Positions 32,766 to 41,852 are shown, counted from the first letter of the stretch. The stretch is 64,000 bases of DNA from Ignavibacteriota bacterium (GCA_019637995.1 JAHBUQ010000001.1:966381-1030380); one strand, 5' to 3'. Made by a program: numbers and translations. Notes: generated from the letters alone by a model not told the origin.

Positions 32766-32906
32766 GCCCGCTAATAGTCAGGCGGTAGGCGAAGTCCACC
32801 GGATTTCCGCTTACCGACATGTTCGGCGACGGTTCGATTCGCTTTTTATTTTCGCCTGCCGCCTGACTACTGCCCGCAAGATGAGCGAAGCGAATCTTGC
32901 TGAACG
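32766..32906. repeat. 135-bp structured repeat, copy 3 (with segment-end core)
   Basis: Copy 3 (32773-32906) keeps hairpins A and B. Its segment-side core is CCCGCTAA rather than CTGCCAA, matching the TTAGCGGG found at 31951 and 31239 at the other ends of this segment. Beyond it (32907-33032) lies a decayed palindrome-like tract (GGCGCTTGGCG); I see no gene there. Confidence 0.85.
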
Positions 32907-33032
32907 TTTTGGCGCTTGGCGCAGTGGCGGGTTTCGGAGTACAAAACTGTCAACCAAGCACATAAATAGAATGTTCATTTATCCACTCTGAAATCGCAAT
33001 TTTGTCAAAATGCTTTTACAATTTTTTTTTTC

Positions 33033-33854
33033 TTATTTGATAACTTTAAGTTCTTGGCCAATTAGTGCGGTACTATTAATCCATCCTGTGCCAACAATAT
33101 TGTCATTTCTATCATAAGCTTTTACTTCATACCAAGGTATATTATTTTTAGTCTTTACAGATAATATTGTTATTCTACTTTCAAGGGGCAATTCTTTAAT
33201 TTTGTTCTTTGCTTCAATCGGGTTAGATGGATTAAGTTCTGGCATTAAAGGTGTAGATTTTGAAACTGAATAAGTCCTGCCCTTCTCAAGCGACTGGAAG
33301 TTGCCATATTTTGACTTTGTCTCAACTTTTGCATTTATTGGCAAGTAAAACATTATTTCATATTGTCCCATTCCTTTTTCCTTAAAATCTGGGAAAGGGT
33401 TATTTGAAAAAGGGACGACTGCATAAATTTTGATGCTATCTGAAATCTTGTCAACATCAAAACCAAGACCTGATACAGCCATATCTTTTTGTTTAGTTGC
33501 TAAATCAGCTTGCCATTTATTATTATCAAGAGATATTGTTTGAGTGCTTTTCAATTTACCGACAGTCGACTTCTCATATAGATAGCCTACAGAAAACTCG
33601 GAGGAGTTTCCTTTTTCCCAATATGATCGACTGACTGTTAATAAAACTTCAATATCATCAGGCAGGTCTGTTAAAATGGCAACGTCAAGTAAATTTCCAT
33701 TTAAAGAATAATCAACTTTAAATTGTTCATAAATCTTTACTTGCTTATTTGATTTTTCAGTATTGTGATACTGATCAGTGTTTTTGTTATTTCCGCACGA
33801 CACTAATGTCCCAACTATTGTCAAGATTATAAGACTTTGTTTCACTTTATTCAT
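33033..33854 (-). CDS. Lipoprotein with C-terminal SH3-like domain
   Basis: An N-terminal lipoprotein signal (TLVSC, Cys 20) is followed by a polar linker and a ~150-residue beta-rich domain with no family I know (VDYSLNGNLLDVAILTDLPDDIEVLLTVSR). The last ~70 residues look like a bacterial SH3-type domain (GRTYSVSKSTPLMPE, LPLESRITILSVKTKNNIPWYEVKA, GTGWINSTAL). It is the first gene, in transcription order, of the minus-strand accessory block and lies beyond the last repeat copy. Confidence 0.7.
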   Translation of the reverse strand: MNKVKQSLIILTIVGTLVSCGNNKNTDQYHNTEKSNKQVKIYEQFKVDYSLNGNLLDVAILTDLPDDIEVLLTVSRSYWEKGNSSEFSVGYLYEKSTVGKLKSTQTISLDNNKWQADLATKQKDMAVSGLGFDVDKISDSIKIYAVVPFSNNPFPDFKEKGMGQYEIMFYLPINAKVETKSKYGNFQSLEKGRTYSVSKSTPLMPELNPSNPIEAKNKIKELPLESRITILSVKTKNNIPWYEVKAYDRNDNIVGTGWINSTALIGQELKVIK

Positions 33855-33952
33855 ATTTCTCTTTTTAGTTTGTTTTTAAAAAAAGCGTGGTAACAAATAT
33901 ATAAACGCTATTGTCAAATTTTTATTAAATAAATTATCACTTATTTACTTCC

Positions 33953-33968
33953 TCTCAATAAATGATTT
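33953..33968 (+). repeat. Right copy of 16-bp direct repeat flanking the accessory island
   Basis: Identical to 27293-27308 and in the same orientation, about 6.66 kb away. The 33855-34081 interval otherwise holds no gene. Confidence 0.4.
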
Positions 33969-34081
33969 GCAAAATTACTGAATTTGCATCATTCCAGCTA
34001 ACAAAGATAAATACTCTTAAAAAAACTTATAGAAGTAACGATGAACCATAATTATTTTTTTTAAAAGAAAAAAGATGTCAA

Positions 34082-34615
34082 TTATTCGAAAAAGTTAATT
34101 TGCTCTAAAGTCCATTTATCATTTTTGACATCATACTGAATAGTAACAGCATATTTAGTTCTAATCACAGCACCGAATGAATTTTGAGAATCAACATAAC
34201 CAGTTACAGTCCATTTCCCTAAATCAATATTATTAGCCGTATATTCTCTAATATTTCCAAACTTAGCAGTACTCGGACTTTTTAAATTATCTTTAACAAA
34301 GATTTGAGAAAAAGTGATAGCAGCAATTTCATTTGAGTTGGCCTTCTCTTTTTCTTTTTGTAGTTTTTGATTTTCTTTAGCCTCTCGTTCTACACTTTCA
34401 TGAGCTAATCTTGCTCTTTCTTCAATTTCTCTTTGTTCTGGACTTTTTGAAGATTCATTGATAATTGAAACAACAAATAATACAACAATAAATCCTATAA
34501 AAGCGAGGAGTGTATATTTAAAATATGTCTTGTTGTATTTATACAACAAATATAGTAACCAAATCCCACCTGTTAATAAAATTAAAAATATATCAAGAAA
34601 AGTAATCTTTTTCAT
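34082..34615 (-). CDS. Membrane-anchored coiled-coil protein of unknown function
   Basis: Two N-terminal hydrophobic segments (about residues 6-22 and 33-50) are followed by a highly charged coiled coil (EQREIEERARLAHESVEREAKE to KEKEKAN). The C-terminal domain (FVKDNLKSPSTAKF, WTVTGYVDSQNSFGAVIRTKYAVTI) is a small domain common in bacterial and phage proteins of unknown role. ATG 34615 follows GGAG by 6 bases, so I prefer it to the TTG at 34621. Confidence 0.7.
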   Translation of the reverse strand: MKKITFLDIFLILLTGGIWLLYLLYKYNKTYFKYTLLAFIGFIVVLFVVSIINESSKSPEQREIEERARLAHESVEREAKENQKLQKEKEKANSNEIAAITFSQIFVKDNLKSPSTAKFGNIREYTANNIDLGKWTVTGYVDSQNSFGAVIRTKYAVTIQYDVKNDKWTLEQINFFE

Positions 34616-34754
34616 ACGCAACTCCGATAAAAAAAAATATTTGATACATATACATGTTTATATTAAAATCAAATTTGATCCTATAAAATCATTTTAAAGT
34701 ATAACAAAAATATGGAAAATAATTATCATTATCAAATATTATTTTTCAAATTCC

Positions 34755-34790
34755 AAAAAAATGCCCAATATTAAAAAAAATATTGGACAT
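34755..34790 (-). terminator. Terminator downstream of the cDPG synthetase-like gene
   Basis: On the minus strand a 12-bp stem (34779-34790 with 34761-34772, one mismatch, 6-base loop) is followed by seven T. It lies beyond the tandem repeat, so the repeat is probably transcribed as 3' UTR. Confidence 0.65.
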
Positions 34791-34800
34791 TTCACATCCT

Positions 34801-34971
34801 AACATTATAACTTTATAACTTTAAACATTATAACTTTAAACATTATAACTTTAAATACTATAACATTATAACTTTCAACATTATAACTTTATAACATTCA
34901 ACATTATAACTTTCAACATTATAACATTATAACATTATAACATTATAACATTATAACATTATAACTTTCAA
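34801..34971. repeat. Tandem array of CATTATAA and ACTTT-type units
   Basis: About 170 bases consist of CATTATAA units mixed with CTTTATAA, CTTTCAA and CTTTAAA variants. Six uninterrupted CATTATAA units lie at 34917-34964. The array ends exactly at the stop codon of the 34972 gene. The rest of the 34622-34971 interval has only the terminator. Confidence 0.9.
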
Positions 34972-36294
34972 CTATTTCAGTTTATCCATATCGCGTAAGA
35001 TATCGCCGATTTTGGGAGCAGAGATTTCAGTTAATTCGTAATTGACGCGTGTGTATGGTTTGTCAATATTGATGAAACGTGCAAGATTAATCGGAGTACC
35101 AATCACTACTGAATCACATTCAGTATTATTGATAGTAGTTTCGAGGTCTTTCATCTGCTCGTCGCCGTAACCCATAGCAGGTAATAAAATACCGATTTCA
35201 GGATATTTTTCAAAAGTTTCAGTGAGCTTGCCAACTGTATATGGGCGTGGGTCAACATAATCAGCGGCGCCATATCTGCGTGCTGCGACCATACCTGCAC
35301 CCTGATCCATTTCGCCGTGTGTAAGAGTAGGACCGTCTTCCACAACAAGAACGCGTTTGCCTTTGATGACTTTCGGGTCATCTACGATGATTGATGAAGC
35401 TGCAAGGATAATTTGAGTCGTTGGATTGTACTCACGAACATTATCAAGCACTTCTTCGATATCTTCAGGATAAGCGGAGTCAATTTTATTAACAACAATC
35501 ACATCAGCCATACGGAGATTCACTTCACCCGGATAGTAGCTGATTTCGTGTCCCGGACGAAGCGGGTCAACAACTACGATTTGGAGGTCAGATTTGTAGA
35601 AAGGCATATCATTATTTCCGCCGTCCCAGATAATTACATCAGCTTCTTTTTCAGCTTCGCGAAGGATTGCTTCATAATCCACACCTGCATAAATTACACT
35701 GCCCATAGCGATATGCGGCTCGTATTCTTCCATTTCTTCGATAGTACATTTGTGCTTAGTCAAGTCTTCAATTGCAGCAAAACGTTGTACTTTCTGAGCT
35801 TCCAAATCACCATAAGGCATTGGATGGCGAACAGAAACAACTTTCTTGCCCATTGACATCAACTGGCGAACAACTTCGCGTGTTGTCTGGCTTTTACCGC
35901 AACCAGTACGAACTGCACAAATTGAAATAACCGGCTTAGTTGATTCAATCATAGTCGGAGTAGAACCCATCATTGAGAATTTTGCACCTGCTGCCATTAC
36001 TCGTGAACCGATGTGCATAACTGTTGAGTATGGTAAGTCACTGTAAGATAATACACATTCATCAATGTTGTTTTCTTTGATAAGCATTTCGAGGTCGGCT
36101 TCGTCATAAATCGGAATGCCTTCAGGATATAATTCACCTGCGAGTGAAGCAGGGTATTTTCTACCGTCTATGTCCGGAATCTGAGCGGCTGTGAACGCAA
36201 CCACGTTAAATAACGGGTTGTTACGATAAACCGTATTAAAATTGTGAAAATCTCTGCCTGCGGCACCGATTATAATCACATTAATTTTTTTCAC
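34972..36294 (-). CDS. Cyclic 2,3-diphosphoglycerate synthetase-like P-loop protein
   Basis: The 440-residue protein matches proteins annotated as cyclic 2,3-diphosphoglycerate synthetase. A Rossmann-like N-terminal part (VIIIGAAGRDFHNFNTVYR) is followed by a Walker-A-like motif AVRTGCGKSQTTREV near residue 135, then DVIIWDGGNNDMPFY and VVVDPLRPGHEISYYPGE. VVNKIDSA resembles the GTPase NKxD motif. In thermophilic archaea cDPG is a compatible solute; in bacteria the real role of this family is unclear. The start is GTG 36294, preceded by AGGTG. Confidence 0.8.
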   Translation of the reverse strand: MKKINVIIIGAAGRDFHNFNTVYRNNPLFNVVAFTAAQIPDIDGRKYPASLAGELYPEGIPIYDEADLEMLIKENNIDECVLSYSDLPYSTVMHIGSRVMAAGAKFSMMGSTPTMIESTKPVISICAVRTGCGKSQTTREVVRQLMSMGKKVVSVRHPMPYGDLEAQKVQRFAAIEDLTKHKCTIEEMEEYEPHIAMGSVIYAGVDYEAILREAEKEADVIIWDGGNNDMPFYKSDLQIVVVDPLRPGHEISYYPGEVNLRMADVIVVNKIDSAYPEDIEEVLDNVREYNPTTQIILAASSIIVDDPKVIKGKRVLVVEDGPTLTHGEMDQGAGMVAARRYGAADYVDPRPYTVGKLTETFEKYPEIGILLPAMGYGDEQMKDLETTINNTECDSVVIGTPINLARFINIDKPYTRVNYELTEISAPKIGDILRDMDKLK

Positions 36295-36547
36295 TTTACA
36301 CCTAAGTTTTTATTTTTAAAACACAAAAATTTGCGATTCATTTATTTCAAATCATTACATTTTGCTAAAATCAATAAACAATTACATAATTGTTAAAAGA
36401 ATTTAACTTTTTGTTAAAGTTTCAATTACAAAAGTAAGAAAAATTATGTTAATAACAATTTTAAAATGTCAGAAAAAGTAAATTATTGATAATTTTAACT
36501 CATATTATAATCAAAATATGGTAAATATTAACAATAAAACCGAAATA

Positions 36548-37501
36548 TTAAGAATCCGATTTATAAATTATTGACGGCAAAATTGAAAGAACAAGTATAC
36601 TTCCGACTACTATTAGTGATATAATTGAATCAATATGATAAAACTCTGATACAAGCATCTTCAAACCAATATAAGAAAGGACAAGCCCAAGCCCGTACTT
36701 TAAATACTTAAACTTATTCATTGAGTTTGCCAGTAGAAAATACAAGGCTCTAAGACCTAATAATGCAAATATGTTCGATGTATAAAGGATAATCGGATCT
36801 TTAGAAATTCCAAAAATCGCAGGTATTGAATCAATTGCAAAAACAACATCGGTCATCTCAATCACGGCAACACAAACAAAAAGTGGAGTAGCAAGCCATT
36901 TGCCGTCAATTTTTGTAAAAAATTTACCTTCATCGAACTTGCCTGATACAGGAATAAACTTTTTGATTATTTTAACCATAGTATTTTCGCTTGACTCACC
37001 AAGAGATTCATGCTTTCTGAGTGTTTTAATACCAGCAAAAATAAGAAAAAAACCGAAGAAAATCAGAATCGGATTTAGTTTAACTAAAATGCCAAAAACT
37101 TCCATTTCAGGCAGATATGTCAAATTTATCAGCCAAACACCGGTAAAAATGAATATTGCTCTAAAAATAATTGCCCCAATGATGCCCCAATACAATACTT
37201 TGTGCTGATAAATTTCAGGTACTTTGAACATAGCAAATATCAAAACAAAAACGAAAAGATTATCAACCGATAAGGATTTTTCAATCAAGTATGCTGTTAT
37301 ATATTGTGTTGTTTTCACTCCTCCGTAATTATAATAAATAAACCACGAAAATGCCAAAGCAACTAATACCCAAACAATTGTCCAAATTAAGGCTTCCTTA
37401 GAGCTTACTTTGTGGGGTGTTTTGTTAAATACTCCCAAATCAATAACAAGCATTATTAACACAATAACGCCAAAAAAAATTAAAAGCAGAAGTTCTGACA
37501 T
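36548..37501 (-). CDS. TerC/Alx-family membrane protein
   Basis: The 317-residue protein has about eight to nine membrane helices and the TerC pattern: WTIVWVLVALAFSWFIYYNYG, LIEKSLSVDNLFVFVLIFAMF, and WLATPLFVCVAVIEMTDVVFAIDSIPAIFGISKD with two conserved Asp. The family is linked to tellurite resistance and, for Alx/MeeF-type members, to manganese export; assignment to one of these cannot be made here. It is monocistronic on the minus strand. Confidence 0.9.
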   Translation of the reverse strand: MSELLLLIFFGVIVLIMLVIDLGVFNKTPHKVSSKEALIWTIVWVLVALAFSWFIYYNYGGVKTTQYITAYLIEKSLSVDNLFVFVLIFAMFKVPEIYQHKVLYWGIIGAIIFRAIFIFTGVWLINLTYLPEMEVFGILVKLNPILIFFGFFLIFAGIKTLRKHESLGESSENTMVKIIKKFIPVSGKFDEGKFFTKIDGKWLATPLFVCVAVIEMTDVVFAIDSIPAIFGISKDPIILYTSNIFALLGLRALYFLLANSMNKFKYLKYGLGLVLSYIGLKMLVSEFYHIDSIISLIVVGSILVLSILPSIIYKSDS

Positions 37502-37626
37502 AAGTTTAAAAAAAATAGTGGGAAAACATAATTCATTACAATTGGTTTAAAGATAAAAACGTCAATCGAAATGAAAATCACACCAATAACGAACTAGTTT
37601 ATTTCTTAATTTATTTATATTACTTT

Positions 37627-38319
37627 ATGCTTAAATACATTATTTTAATGTTATTCATGGGAATAAACCTTTATTCTCAATCAACGATTGTTTCACTTAC
37701 AGGCTCTGTTAAGAATTATCTCACTGGCGAGCCTCTTGGGATTGACATTCGCGTTTTTAATTCTGAAGGCAAACAAGTTGCTATATCAAAAAGCAATTCG
37801 CTTGATGGGTACTACTTCCTGACTGGCTTACACCCGGACTCTGTTTACTTCATTCGTTTTATGGATTTTGCATATCTGTCTGACTCGCATGAATTTCAAG
37901 TGCCGAACACTACTAAATATCAAGAATATTCGCGAGATTTCCTTGTCAAGCCAAAAAAAGTCGGCTTAAAATTTCCACTCAAAGTAATTCCTTTTGATAT
38001 TGGCAAATCAAAGCTTAGAAGCGGTGTGGATTATTTTTTGGGTGATATTGCCAATGTTATGAAAATGAATCGCCGGGTTAGTTTTAAAATTCATGCTTAT
38101 CCTGATAAAGAGAACAATTCTGCTTTCAATCAGGAATTATGCAGCCAAAGAGCTGAGTCATTGAAAAAATATTTTATTGATAAAGGTGTAAATGTTGACA
38201 GGATTAATATTCAGGGATATGATAATGTTGACCCTCAGAATCCACCACCTAAAACCAAGCAGGCTAAAGGAAAAAGATATACCGGAAGTATTTATTTAGA
38301 GATAACCGGAACAAATTAA
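37627..38319 (+). CDS. OmpA-like protein with carboxypeptidase-regulatory-type domain
   Basis: A signal peptide (MLKYIILMLFMGINLYSQ) leads into a CarboxypepD-regulatory-like beta domain (VSLTGSVKNYLTGEPLGIDIRVFN, SLDGYYFLTGLHPDSVYFIRF). The C-terminal ~100 residues have an OmpA-like pattern (IPFDIGKSKLRSGVDYFLGDIANVM, FKIHAYPDKENNS, LCSQRAESLKKYFIDKGVNVDRINIQGYD), which binds peptidoglycan. It probably links the outer membrane to the wall. A two-component kinase gene follows at 112 bases. Confidence 0.8.
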   Translation: MLKYIILMLFMGINLYSQSTIVSLTGSVKNYLTGEPLGIDIRVFNSEGKQVAISKSNSLDGYYFLTGLHPDSVYFIRFMDFAYLSDSHEFQVPNTTKYQEYSRDFLVKPKKVGLKFPLKVIPFDIGKSKLRSGVDYFLGDIANVMKMNRRVSFKIHAYPDKENNSAFNQELCSQRAESLKKYFIDKGVNVDRINIQGYDNVDPQNPPPKTKQAKGKRYTGSIYLEITGTN

Positions 38320-38431
38320 AATTATTAAATTCATTATTTTGTTATTATAAACATTTTTTTATGTAATAATAAAAATATTACTCCGTTACTTGATTAGTTT
38401 AAAATCCGAAACTCCTAAACAAAAAAATCGT

Positions 38432-40357
38432 ATGATTAATAAGACATTAACTGTAGTATTATTTATATTACTTATGCCGATTTTGTCTTTTTCCTCATCA
38501 ATGTATGAGAAAATTGACTCACTAACCAAATATGCAAGTATATTAGGCAGCTCAGATTATCATCAGGCTATTTCTTTGTGCGATTCAATAATTTACTTAT
38601 GCATCAAACACGACTATAAGAAAGGTGAAGCAGAGGCATTGAGAATTAGAGGCAAGTCTCTTTTTTATGGAGTTCAATATTCAGAAGCTCTAAAACACTA
38701 TGTAATGAGTAAGGAAAAGTTTGAAGAACTTAATGATTTGTTCGGTGTTGCAAATGTAAATAATAATATTGCTGTGGTTTATAGTTATTTGGGATTTGAT
38801 GAGAAATCTCTTGAAATTGACCTCGAAAATCTAAAGCTTAGGGAAAGAATCAATGATTCATCGAATATTTCCGGTACTATTAACAATATCGGGGTAAATT
38901 ATCGAAAACTTGGATTACCGGAAAAGGCGCTGGAATATTTTAGACAAGCTTATAATAAATCTATTAACCGCGAAGATTCGATTGCTTTCAGCAGAGTTTT
39001 AAATAATATTGGCTTGGCATTTCTTGACTTGAATATTTATGATTCGGCATATTTTTATTTTAATTATTCATTGGAAATTCGAAAAAAAATCAATGAGTTA
39101 CAGGGGGTTAAGAATAGTTATCAGGGATTGGGAAACTATTATTTTGCAATCGGAAATTATACTATGGCAAAAACTTATCAAGAAAAAAGTCTTGATATTG
39201 CAAATAATTTAGGCATAGTTTATGAAATCGAGTCAATAACATCGGATTTGTCAAAAACATATGAAGCATTATCACTATTTGAGGATGCATTTAATGCTTT
39301 GAAATTAAACAAACAAATGACTGACAGCATAAAGACAAATGATGTTGCTTCACTATTGACGAGATTGGAAATGGAAAAAACTTTTGCCGTCGAAAAGAAA
39401 ATCCGGATGCTTGAAGCAGAAAAAAATGAACTTGAAAATCAGGCAATAATTAAGAGTGAACGCATGCAGAAGTTGTTCTATTTAATTGGCTTGATTTTAC
39501 TTTCTCTTTTAATTCTGAAAGCATATTTTGACTTGAGAAATAAGAAAAAGATAAACCGTGAATTACTTGATTATCAAAAAGAAATTATTAAACAAAAGGA
39601 AGAGATTTTAGTACAGCATGATTCTATTCTGGCTCAAAATGAATTGCTCGAGCAAATAAACAGCGAAAAAGATAAATTCTTCTCAATTATAGCTCATGAC
39701 CTGAGAAATCCTTTTATGGCTTTTTTAGGATTAACAAAAATTTTATCAAATAACTTCATGCAGTTAACCCCAAATGAAATAAAAGAATATACAAATAATC
39801 TTTTTGATTCTGCTGAAAATTTACATAAATTATTAGAAAATCTTCTCGAATGGTCAAGAATTCAAAGAGGTATAATTAAGTTTAACCCTGAATATTGTAT
39901 ATTATCATTTATAGTTCAGCAGAATATCGAAATTCAAACTGAATTTGCACGCCAGAAAGGAGTGAAACTTATAAATCATATTCCTGCTAAACTAAATGTT
40001 TTTTGCGATATATCAATGATAAATACTGTACTAAGGAATCTAATATCAAATGCTATCAAATTTACTAATACCGGCGGTAAAATCGAAATAGCTGCAAACA
40101 CTGATAAGAATAATGAATATGCCACTATTTTTGTAAAAGATTCAGGCGTCGGTATGGACTCAGAAACTATTGACAAGCTTTTCAGAATTGACCAAAATGT
40201 GACTAATGATGGCACTTCAGGTGAAAAAGGCACAGGACTTGGGCTTATACTTTGTAAAGAATTTATCGAAAAGCACGGAGCTGATATATGGGTTGAAAGC
40301 ATATTAGGAGAAGGTTCGACATTTTTGTTTACTTTGCCGGCAAAACAGAAAATATAG
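38432..40357 (+). CDS. TPR-containing sensor histidine kinase
   Basis: The order is signal peptide, about five to six tetratricopeptide repeats (residues 30-290; ANVNNNIAVVYSYLGFDEKSLE, GTINNIGVNYRKLGLPEKALEYFRQAY), one membrane helix (LFYLIGLILLSLLILKAYF), a coiled coil, HisKA and HATPase. The phosphoacceptor His lies in FFSIIAHDLRNPFMAFLGL. ATP-binding boxes are NLISNAIKFT, VKDSGVGMD and GEKGTGLGLIL. The periplasmic TPR is the likely sensor, as in many Bacteroidota kinases. ATG 38432 gives a proper signal peptide; an upstream TTG at 38390 is less likely. No regulator is adjacent. Confidence 0.88.
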   Translation: MINKTLTVVLFILLMPILSFSSSMYEKIDSLTKYASILGSSDYHQAISLCDSIIYLCIKHDYKKGEAEALRIRGKSLFYGVQYSEALKHYVMSKEKFEELNDLFGVANVNNNIAVVYSYLGFDEKSLEIDLENLKLRERINDSSNISGTINNIGVNYRKLGLPEKALEYFRQAYNKSINREDSIAFSRVLNNIGLAFLDLNIYDSAYFYFNYSLEIRKKINELQGVKNSYQGLGNYYFAIGNYTMAKTYQEKSLDIANNLGIVYEIESITSDLSKTYEALSLFEDAFNALKLNKQMTDSIKTNDVASLLTRLEMEKTFAVEKKIRMLEAEKNELENQAIIKSERMQKLFYLIGLILLSLLILKAYFDLRNKKKINRELLDYQKEIIKQKEEILVQHDSILAQNELLEQINSEKDKFFSIIAHDLRNPFMAFLGLTKILSNNFMQLTPNEIKEYTNNLFDSAENLHKLLENLLEWSRIQRGIIKFNPEYCILSFIVQQNIEIQTEFARQKGVKLINHIPAKLNVFCDISMINTVLRNLISNAIKFTNTGGKIEIAANTDKNNEYATIFVKDSGVGMDSETIDKLFRIDQNVTNDGTSGEKGTGLGLILCKEFIEKHGADIWVESILGEGSTFLFTLPAKQKI

Positions 40358-40497
40358 AGCAAATGTTTAAAATCTCAAACTATAGTAATGATTGCATTTT
40401 TACCCTAAATAATTATCTTTAAAATACAATTTTTTTGAAATAATTTAGTTTATCTTTAAATATTAATAACTTTTACCAACATAACATTTTAACCATA

Positions 40498-41829
40498 ATG
40501 AAAAATATAAAAAATTTATTATATATTAGTTTATTCTTGTTATTTGCGTGTTCAAATGAAGAAGAAAAACCAATTAATAACTCAGGTAGCAATTTAAGTT
40601 TCAAAATTGCAGTCTTCAGTGACCCGCACTATTTCGACCCTGACCTTGGTGATCCGGGTGAAGCCTATGATTTGGCTGCAGCCAATTCAAGAAAAATGAT
40701 TAAGTATAGCGAGCAAATTCTAAATTCAGCAATCAATCTATTTTTGGAAAGTCAGGCTGAAATAATAATTATTCCCGGCGATCTCACAAAAGATGGTGAA
40801 AAGACAAGCCACCTTAAGTTTGCTGATATGATTCGAAAGCTCAAAAATGCAGGCAAGCATGTGTTTGTAGTTCCGGGTAATCACGATGTTGCAAATCCCG
40901 AAGCTTATGGATATTCAGCTACTGATAAATACAAAACTGAAAGCGTTTCTCCACAAGAAATTAAGCAAATTTACAATGATTTCGGGTATTCTGAAGCATT
41001 ATATCAGGATGAAAATTCACTTTCTTATATTGCTGAACCAATAAAAGGTTTGTGGATTGTAGGAATGGACGCATGTCGTTACAGAGATAATACTGCAGAA
41101 AGTCATACTGTGGGTGGCAGATTCGACCAAAGAACACTGATTTGGCTTGAAGATTTGCTCAAGAAAGGAAAATCCGAAGGCAAGCTTATGCTTGGAATAC
41201 TGCATCACGGTATATTGGAACATTTCGCAGGACAAAAAGTAAATCCGGTTACCTCCGAATTCGTGATAGATGATTACAAACAAATCTCAGAAATGTTTGC
41301 AAAAAACGATATGAAATTTGTTTTCACAGGACATTTTCATGCTAATGATATCGTCTCCGAGCAATTTGGCAATAATTTTCTATATGATATCGAAACAGGT
41401 TCGCTTCTTACCTACCCCGTTCCTGTTAGATTTATAAATGTAACAAACAGCGAAAGAATGGATGTCTCTACTGCATATATTGATAATGTTGCAATTGATA
41501 CAAAAGGTATGACTTTTCAAAATTATGCAAAAGATTTTATCACAAATGACCTTGATAATTATGTAGCAGAGCTTCTAACAGCACAATTTCAGCTTGACAG
41601 TACTATTGCATCAGATTTTGCTTCAATTGGTGTTCAGGCTTTTCTGTCTCATTACAGAGGTGATGAAATTATAACAAGTGATGCAATTGATATAATCAAT
41701 AAATATTCAAATAGTCAGGAAATTACTGTGATGTTGCTATCTGGAGTGATTCAGTCGCTATATACGGATTTAAACCCTGCTGATAATAACATTTCAATTG
41801 ATATGAAAACCGGAAAAATTTTGAAATAA
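40498..41829 (+). CDS. Metallophosphoesterase lipoprotein
   Basis: The N-terminal lipobox (LLFAC, Cys 18) anchors a calcineurin-like phosphoesterase: IAVFSDPHYFDPDLG with the first metal Asp/His, IIIPGDLTKDGE, VVPGNHDVANPE, GILHHGI and FTGHFHAND. The full set of metal ligands is present. A ~120-residue helical C-terminal domain of unknown role follows. Substrates may be nucleotides or phospholipid-type phosphodiesters; none can be chosen. A strong terminator follows. Confidence 0.87.
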   Translation: MKNIKNLLYISLFLLFACSNEEEKPINNSGSNLSFKIAVFSDPHYFDPDLGDPGEAYDLAAANSRKMIKYSEQILNSAINLFLESQAEIIIIPGDLTKDGEKTSHLKFADMIRKLKNAGKHVFVVPGNHDVANPEAYGYSATDKYKTESVSPQEIKQIYNDFGYSEALYQDENSLSYIAEPIKGLWIVGMDACRYRDNTAESHTVGGRFDQRTLIWLEDLLKKGKSEGKLMLGILHHGILEHFAGQKVNPVTSEFVIDDYKQISEMFAKNDMKFVFTGHFHANDIVSEQFGNNFLYDIETGSLLTYPVPVRFINVTNSERMDVSTAYIDNVAIDTKGMTFQNYAKDFITNDLDNYVAELLTAQFQLDSTIASDFASIGVQAFLSHYRGDEIITSDAIDIINKYSNSQEITVMLLSGVIQSLYTDLNPADNNISIDMKTGKILK

Positions 41830-41852
41830 ATTTTTTTTGTCATTTTCATATT

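Noticed and set aside
29483..32991. Open frames reading through the 135-bp repeats on the plus strand (SQAVGEVHRIS-type peptides)
   Set aside because: All three copies give nearly the same peptide only because the DNA itself is nearly identical. The frames have no ribosome site, run into unrelated sequence, and the element is better explained by its hairpins.
34082..34615. Prophage remnant suggested by the C-terminal domain of the coiled-coil protein
   Set aside because: The domain also occurs in many non-phage proteins, and no other phage gene is in the window.
34801..34971. Array at 34.8-35.0 kb as a CRISPR
   Set aside because: Units are 5-8 bases long with no spacers and no cas genes nearby; it is a simple tandem repeat.
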